Positions 6,262-10,014 of a DNA stretch of 10,014 nucleotides are shown piece after piece (within the stretch, counting starts at the first letter, position 1; each line of letters begins with the position of its first letter). The notes below the pieces were generated by a model. That model did not search any database and was not told the DNA's origin. It worked only from the letters and a program-made list of their open reading frames with translations. The position numbers were made by a program, and so were the translations under genes. Source of the DNA: Clostridia bacterium (lineage in GTDB: Bacteria > Bacillota > Clostridia > Oscillospirales > Acutalibacteraceae). The stretch covers positions 1 to 10,014 of the forward strand of contig JAFNZJ010000143.1 in the NCBI GenBank assembly GCA_017382915.1, written 5' to 3'.

Positions 6262-6906
6262 CTACCCTTTATAATAGTCAAGCTTCTTTTCAAAAAATCC
6301 GAAAAGAAGTGTGAGTATGCCAACAAATGCCAAATAGAATACAGCGGTATAGAAAAGGGGCCACATAAGACCATAGCCTGCAAAGTTTTGCGCCGCTTGG
6401 ATAACCTCAACTATCATTATAACCCTTGCCAAAGCGGTATCTTTAACCAAGGTTATAACCTCATTTGACATAGGTGCTAATATTCTTTTAACCACCTGCA
6501 TCAAGATTATTTTAAAGAAAACCTGCTTTTTGGTCATACCTAAAACCTGACCTGCTTCATACTGACCGCGAGGTATACTTTCAATGCCGCCCCTATATAT
6601 CTCTGAAAAATAGCAGGCATAGTTTATTACAAATGCCGCTACAACAGAAGCAAAACGCGAAAGTACCGGCGTTCCAAATAAAAAGCCCGGTACATAAAAG
6701 AATATTATTACCTGAAGCATTAACGGAACACCGCGTATAATCCAAACAAAGGTTTTAACTACATATGCCAAGGGTTTGAATTTTGACATTGAGCCAAAAG
6801 AAATCACCAAACCTAAAGGAAGCGCTAACACAAGTGTTAGCGCAAATATAAGGCAGGTGTACTCAAGCCCCTCAAGAAGGCTTAATGTTACTTCCCAAAA
6901 TCCCAT
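6262..6906 (-). CDS. Polar amino acid ABC transporter, permease
   Basis: This is an integral membrane subunit of the HisM/GlnP type, 214 residues, with about five hydrophobic segments (near 14-38, 46-74, 84-105, 160-175 and 182-206). The EAA loop that contacts the ATPase is clear: IESIPRGQYEAGQVLGMTKKQVFFKIIL at 108-135, with the characteristic EAG at 118-120 and Gly123. Only one permease gene is present, so a homodimer is likely. AAGGA lies about 8 nt before the ATG at 6906. The gap to the binding-protein gene is 29 nt. A strong inverted repeat lies in the coding sequence near the 5' end (6822-6843). Confidence 0.93.
   Translation of the reverse strand: MGFWEVTLSLLEGLEYTCLIFALTLVLALPLGLVISFGSMSKFKPLAYVVKTFVWIIRGVPLMLQVIIFFYVPGFLFGTPVLSRFASVVAAFVINYACYFSEIYRGGIESIPRGQYEAGQVLGMTKKQVFFKIILMQVVKRILAPMSNEVITLVKDTALARVIMIVEVIQAAQNFAGYGLMWPLFYTAVFYLAFVGILTLLFGFFEKKLDYYKG
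6822..6843. repeat. Perfect inverted repeat within the permease coding region
   Basis: GCGCTAACAC (6822-6831) and its exact complement GTGTTAGCGC (6834-6843) are separated by two bases. In the permease mRNA this would form a GC-rich hairpin covering codons for ALTLVLAL, about 65-85 nt after the start codon. No T tract follows it, so it is not an intrinsic terminator. Confidence 0.85.
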
Positions 6907-6935
6907 TATTATTTTCCTTTAATTACAGTTTAAAA

Positions 6936-7727
6936 TTATTCGATGGTTTCACTAACCTTAAGAACATTTTCAAAGCCATATTTCTTTGCAAGTTCCATAA
7001 GCTTACCATTTGCTTCAAGGGTTTTAATTGCTTCATTAACCTTTGCGGTTAAGTCGCTGCCCTTTTTAAAGCCTACTGCATAAATTTCAGACTCAAGCTC
7101 AATTGCCTCAACAATTGCAAGGTCTTCATAGTCACCCTTGCCGCAAATGTTTTGAGCTAAAAGAATATCAACTACAATAAAATCAACTGCGCCGGACTTA
7201 ACCTCAGTAAAGGTGTTGATTTGTGCGGTTGCTGCAAAAATGTTATCCTTATCGGTAACGCTTTCTGCATAAGATGCACCTGCACTACCTGCCTCAACAG
7301 CAGCCTTTTTGCCCTTAAGGTCGGCTTCAGATTTATAAGAAGCAAGGTTGTCTTTTTTAACAACTACGCATTGCTGATTAAGCATATAACCGTATGAAAA
7401 ATCAACCAAGTCACTTCTCTTTACGCCATCATCGCTGGAGTTAGCGGTAAAGCCATTCCAAATACAGTCAATTGCGCCTGAGTTAAGCTCATTATATTTC
7501 TGGCCCCAGTCAATAATCTGGAACTCGGCCTCCATTCCAATAAGCTTTGCAACCTCTTGAGCAAATTCGGTTTCAAAGCCGGTCCAGGTGCCGTCTTCAT
7601 TTTGCTCGTTCATGTTTTCAAAGATTGTAACGCCGCAAACCAATTTGTTGTCAGCGCTTTCGCCACAACCAACAAAGCAAAGCATCATCATAATCATTGC
7701 AAGAACAAGTGCTAATATTTTTTTCAT
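6936..7727 (-). CDS. Polar amino acid ABC transporter, substrate-binding lipoprotein
   Basis: Extracellular solute-binding protein of family 3, 263 residues. The N-terminus is a lipoprotein signal peptide: MKK, a hydrophobic core, then CFVGC with Cys21 as the likely lipidated residue (Phe at -3 makes the lipobox imperfect). Family 3 features follow: the start of the mature domain KLVCGVTIFENM, TGFETEFAQEVAKLIG, an Arg/Asp ligand segment KRSDLVDFSYGY, the hinge-side loop VEAGSAGASYAE, VDFIVVDILLAQ, and the closing NGKLMELAKKYGF. The usual GFD aspartate is Glu (GFET), which may shift preference, but I cannot name the amino acid carried. GGAGG lies 8 nt before the ATG. It is the first gene of the transporter operon, in line with the need for excess binding protein. 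Confidence 0.94.
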   Translation of the reverse strand: MKKILALVLAMIMMMLCFVGCGESADNKLVCGVTIFENMNEQNEDGTWTGFETEFAQEVAKLIGMEAEFQIIDWGQKYNELNSGAIDCIWNGFTANSSDDGVKRSDLVDFSYGYMLNQQCVVVKKDNLASYKSEADLKGKKAAVEAGSAGASYAESVTDKDNIFAATAQINTFTEVKSGAVDFIVVDILLAQNICGKGDYEDLAIVEAIELESEIYAVGFKKGSDLTAKVNEAIKTLEANGKLMELAKKYGFENVLKVSETIE

Positions 7728-7750
7728 AAATAAAACCTCCGATTCAATGT

Positions 7751-7772
7751 TTTAGCGTTTTACCACGCTAAA
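7751..7772. repeat. Inverted repeat at the start of the transporter leader
   Basis: TTTAGCG (7751-7757) and CGCTAAA (7766-7772) form a 7-bp inverted repeat with an 8-nt centre. It lies just downstream of the predicted transcription start (about 7774), so it is placed either to be an operator or to form a hairpin at the extreme 5' end of the transporter mRNA. Confidence 0.6.
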
Positions 7773-7780
7773 GTGATATT

Positions 7781-7809
7781 ATATTACCACACCCCCACCC
7801 CTTTGTCAA
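7781..7809 (-). promoter_or_regulatory. Predicted promoter of the amino acid transporter operon
   Basis: Minus strand: perfect -35 TTGACA (7809-7804), 17-nt spacer, -10 TAATAT (7786-7781, 4 of 6). A perfect TATAAT lies three bases further on, but at a 20-nt spacing. The spacer is strikingly G-rich (GGGGTGGGGGTGTGG). The start would be near 7774, leaving a 47-nt leader with GGAGG at its end. Confidence 0.65.
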
Positions 7810-7874
7810 CCCCTTTTTATAAAAAAACAAAATAAAAAACTTAACAATTTGTACTTTATTTTTTTTGAGAAGTT

Positions 7875-7883
7875 TGATATAAT
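7875..7883 (+). promoter_or_regulatory. Predicted extended -10 promoter of secA
   Basis: TGATATAAT is a perfect TGN-TATAAT extended -10 element. The -35 region at 17-nt spacing (TTTATT, 7855-7860) is weak, as is common with extended -10 promoters. The start would be near 7890, giving a leader of about 57 nt. Confidence 0.65.
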
Positions 7884-7895
7884 GTATTATGTATT

Positions 7896-7913
7896 ACTAT
7901 TTATATAAATAGT
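7896..7913. repeat. 18-bp perfect palindrome in the secA leader
   Basis: ACTATTTATATAAATAGT is its own reverse complement. It begins a few bases after the predicted secA transcription start and ends 33 nt before the ATG. It may be an operator or, as RNA, a weak AU hairpin. No T tract suited to termination follows directly. Confidence 0.7.
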
Positions 7914-7946
7914 GCTAATTTTATTCCTACCGAAAGGAAGCGTATT

Positions 7947-10014
7947 ATGGGATTTTTAGAAAAGCTTTTTGGCAATTACAGTGCCAAAGAAATTAAAAGA
8001 ATAATTCCTTTACAAAACAAGGTTTTAGAGCTTGAGGATGAATATAAAAAGCTTACCGACGCCCAGCTTAAAGCAAAGACTGCTGAATTCAAAGAAAGGC
8101 TTGCAGGGGTGGAATCGTTAGATGACATTTTGCCCGAAGCCTTTGCCGTATGTCGTGAGGCCAGTGACCGTGTGCTTGGTATGCGCCACTTCCCCGTACA
8201 GATTCTTGGCGGTATTATTCTGCACCAGGGCAGAATTAGTGAAATGAAAACCGGTGAGGGTAAAACCTTGGTTGCTACCCTACCCGCATACCTTAATGCG
8301 CTTACCGGCAAGGGCGTGCATATTGTAACGGTTAACGACTACCTTGCAAAGCGTGACTCTGAATGGATGGGCAAGCTTTACGGCTTTTTAGGTCTTAAGG
8401 TTGGTCTTATTATTCACGGTATGACAAATGAAGAGAAAAAGCAGGCCTACGCAGCCGATATTACCTACTGCACCAACAATGAGCTTGGCTTTGATTACCT
8501 TAGGGATAATATGGTAATTTACAAAGAGCGCCGTGTTCAGCGCGGTCACAACTTCGCCATAGTGGATGAGGTTGACTCTATTTTAATTGATGAGGCGCGT
8601 ACCCCCCTTATTATTTCGGGTAAGGGTGATGCCTCCACCGATTTATATGCCGCCGCAAACCGCTTTGCCAAGACCCTTAAAATGATAAAGGTTGTTGAAA
8701 CCGATGAAAAGCAAAGCGATGAGGAAAGGGCATATAATGGTGACTATGTTGTTGATGAAAAGGCTAAAACCGCCACCCTCACCCCCGATGGTGTTAAAAA
8801 GGCAGAGCAGGCCTTTAAAATTGACAACCTTACCGATGCAGAAAATATGACACTTGCCCACCACATCAATCAGGCCATTAAGGCACACGGTGTTATGAAG
8901 CGTGATGTTGATTATGTAGTAAAAGACGGCGAGGTTATTATAGTTGATGAATTTACCGGCCGCCTTATGTTTGGCCGCCGCTATAATGAAGGTCTTCACC
9001 AAGCTATTGAGGCTAAAGAAGGGGTTAAAATTGCACACGAGTCAAAAACCCTTGCAACCATTACCTTTCAAAACTTCTTTAGACTTTATTCAAAGCTTTC
9101 GGGTATGACCGGTACCGCCCTTACCGAGGATGCCGAGTTTAGAGAAATTTATAGACTTGATGTTGTAGAAATACCCACCAATAAGCCTGTTATCCGTGAT
9201 GACCAAAATGATGTTATTTATAAAACCGAAAGGGCAAAATTTGCAGCGGTTGTTGAAAAGATTAAAACCTGCCACCAAAAGGGTCAGCCTGTTTTGGTTG
9301 GTACTGTTACCATTGAAAAATCAGAACTGCTTAGCAGTATTTTGAAAAAAAGCGGTATCCCCCACAATGTGCTTAACGCAAAGCACCACGAAAAGGAAGC
9401 CGAAATTATAGCCCAGGCAGGTAAGCTTGGTGCCGTTACCATTGCCACAAATATGGCGGGTCGTGGTACCGATATTATGCTGGGCGGTAATGCCGAATAT
9501 TTAGCCCGTAATGAGCTTAAAAAGGAAGGCTACAGTGAAGAAATCATTGCCGAAGCAACCGGCTTTGCCGACACCGATAATAAAGATGTTTTAGCCGCAA
9601 GGGAAAAATTTGCCGCAGACCTTAAGGCATTTAAGGCCGAAATTGCCCCCGAAGCCGATAAGGTGCGTGCCGCAGGCGGTCTATGTATTATTGGTACCGA
9701 ACGTCACGAGTCGCGCCGTATTGATAATCAGCTGCGCGGTCGTGCAGGTCGTCAGGGTGACCCCGGTGAGACCAGATTTTATGTTTCACTTGAAGATGAC
9801 TTAATGCGTCTGTTTGGCGGTGATAGAGTAAGCTCAATTATGGATATGCTGCGCGTGGATGAAAATATGCCGCTTGAAAACAAAATGCTTTCAAACTCAA
9901 TTGAAGGCGCCCAAGGCAGGGTGGAATCACGCAATTTTGCTATTCGTAAAAATGTTTTGGAATATGACGATGTTATGACCAAACAGCGTGAGCTTATTTA
10001 CACCCAGCGTAATC
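7947..10014 (+). CDS. secA: Preprotein translocase ATPase SecA, 5' part (cut by window edge)
   Basis: SecA is the cytoplasmic/membrane-peripheral motor that pushes unfolded preproteins through SecYEG. The frame is open from the ATG at 7947 to the window end (689 codons; the family usually has about 800-900). In order: N-terminal MGFLEKLFGNYSAKEIKR, Walker A MKTGEGKTL (100-108), Walker B VDEVDSILIDEART (206-219), the preprotein cross-linking domain (about 220-370), YSKLSGMTGTA, then nucleotide-binding fold 2 with TNMAGRGTDIMLGG (501-514) and the arginine-finger motif GTERHESRRIDNQLRGRAGRQGD (583-605). The scaffold region starts with NAIEGAQ-like SNSIEGAQGRVE. AAAGGAAG lies about 8 nt before the ATG. 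It is divergent from the transporter operon. The C-terminal scaffold end and any zinc-binding tail are outside the window. Confidence 0.97.
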   Translation, partial: MGFLEKLFGNYSAKEIKRIIPLQNKVLELEDEYKKLTDAQLKAKTAEFKERLAGVESLDDILPEAFAVCREASDRVLGMRHFPVQILGGIILHQGRISEMKTGEGKTLVATLPAYLNALTGKGVHIVTVNDYLAKRDSEWMGKLYGFLGLKVGLIIHGMTNEEKKQAYAADITYCTNNELGFDYLRDNMVIYKERRVQRGHNFAIVDEVDSILIDEARTPLIISGKGDASTDLYAAANRFAKTLKMIKVVETDEKQSDEERAYNGDYVVDEKAKTATLTPDGVKKAEQAFKIDNLTDAENMTLAHHINQAIKAHGVMKRDVDYVVKDGEVIIVDEFTGRLMFGRRYNEGLHQAIEAKEGVKIAHESKTLATITFQNFFRLYSKLSGMTGTALTEDAEFREIYRLDVVEIPTNKPVIRDDQNDVIYKTERAKFAAVVEKIKTCHQKGQPVLVGTVTIEKSELLSSILKKSGIPHNVLNAKHHEKEAEIIAQAGKLGAVTIATNMAGRGTDIMLGGNAEYLARNELKKEGYSEEIIAEATGFADTDNKDVLAAREKFAADLKAFKAEIAPEADKVRAAGGLCIIGTERHESRRIDNQLRGRAGRQGDPGETRFYVSLEDDLMRLFGGDRVSSIMDMLRVDENMPLENKMLSNSIEGAQGRVESRNFAIRKNVLEYDDVMTKQRELIYTQRN

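Noticed and set aside
8643..9038. Minus-strand open frame of 131 codons (with others at 7976-8311 and 9090-9278)
   Set aside because: They lie opposite conserved SecA motifs and have no sensible start context; they are shadows of secA.

Overview
The window looks like a chromosomal piece of a low-to-moderate-GC Gram-positive anaerobe, most likely a member of the Clostridia. The pointers are a T-box riboswitch, an aspS-gatCAB transamidation operon, a ProRS of the archaeal/eukaryote-like type, AGGAGG-like ribosome binding sites, a lipoprotein-type solute-binding protein and strong TTGACA/TATAAT promoters. I place it by these features only; I could not run a database search. No mobile element, CRISPR, tRNA or rRNA is visible.

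Layout. (1) Bases 1-397, minus: 5' part of proS, cut by the window edge, with its own promoter. (2) Bases 515-5475, minus: one operon, promoter - T-box leader - aspS - gatC - gatA - gatB - intrinsic terminator. The genes are tightly spaced (13-nt and 10-nt gaps, then a one-base TAATG overlap). (3) Bases 5500-7809, minus: a three-gene polar amino acid ABC importer (binding lipoprotein, permease, ATPase) with its own promoter and no clear terminator before the aspS promoter. (4) Bases 7875-10014, plus: divergently transcribed secA, cut at the right edge.

How the genes fit together. AspRS carries His31, a mark of non-discriminating enzymes, so it probably charges both tRNA-Asp and tRNA-Asn. GatCAB would then convert Asp-tRNA-Asn (and Glu-tRNA-Gln) to the amidated forms. 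The T-box leader ahead of aspS has the overlapping triplets GAA/AAC at the likely specifier position. This is the arrangement described for the dual tRNA-Asn/tRNA-Glu T-box of Clostridium acetobutylicum.

The most unusual item is gatA. It is an intact, well-placed 392-codon gene, but by alignment from memory with canonical GatA it lacks about 60 N-terminal residues and all three catalytic residues of the amidase Lys-cisSer-Ser triad (Lys is Asp17, the GSSGGS segment is gone, the nucleophile Ser is Ala105). GatB, GatC and AspRS all look normal. The operon therefore seems to encode a GatCAB-like complex with a glutaminase-dead A subunit, perhaps working on free ammonia, with ammonia from another protein, or as a scaffold.
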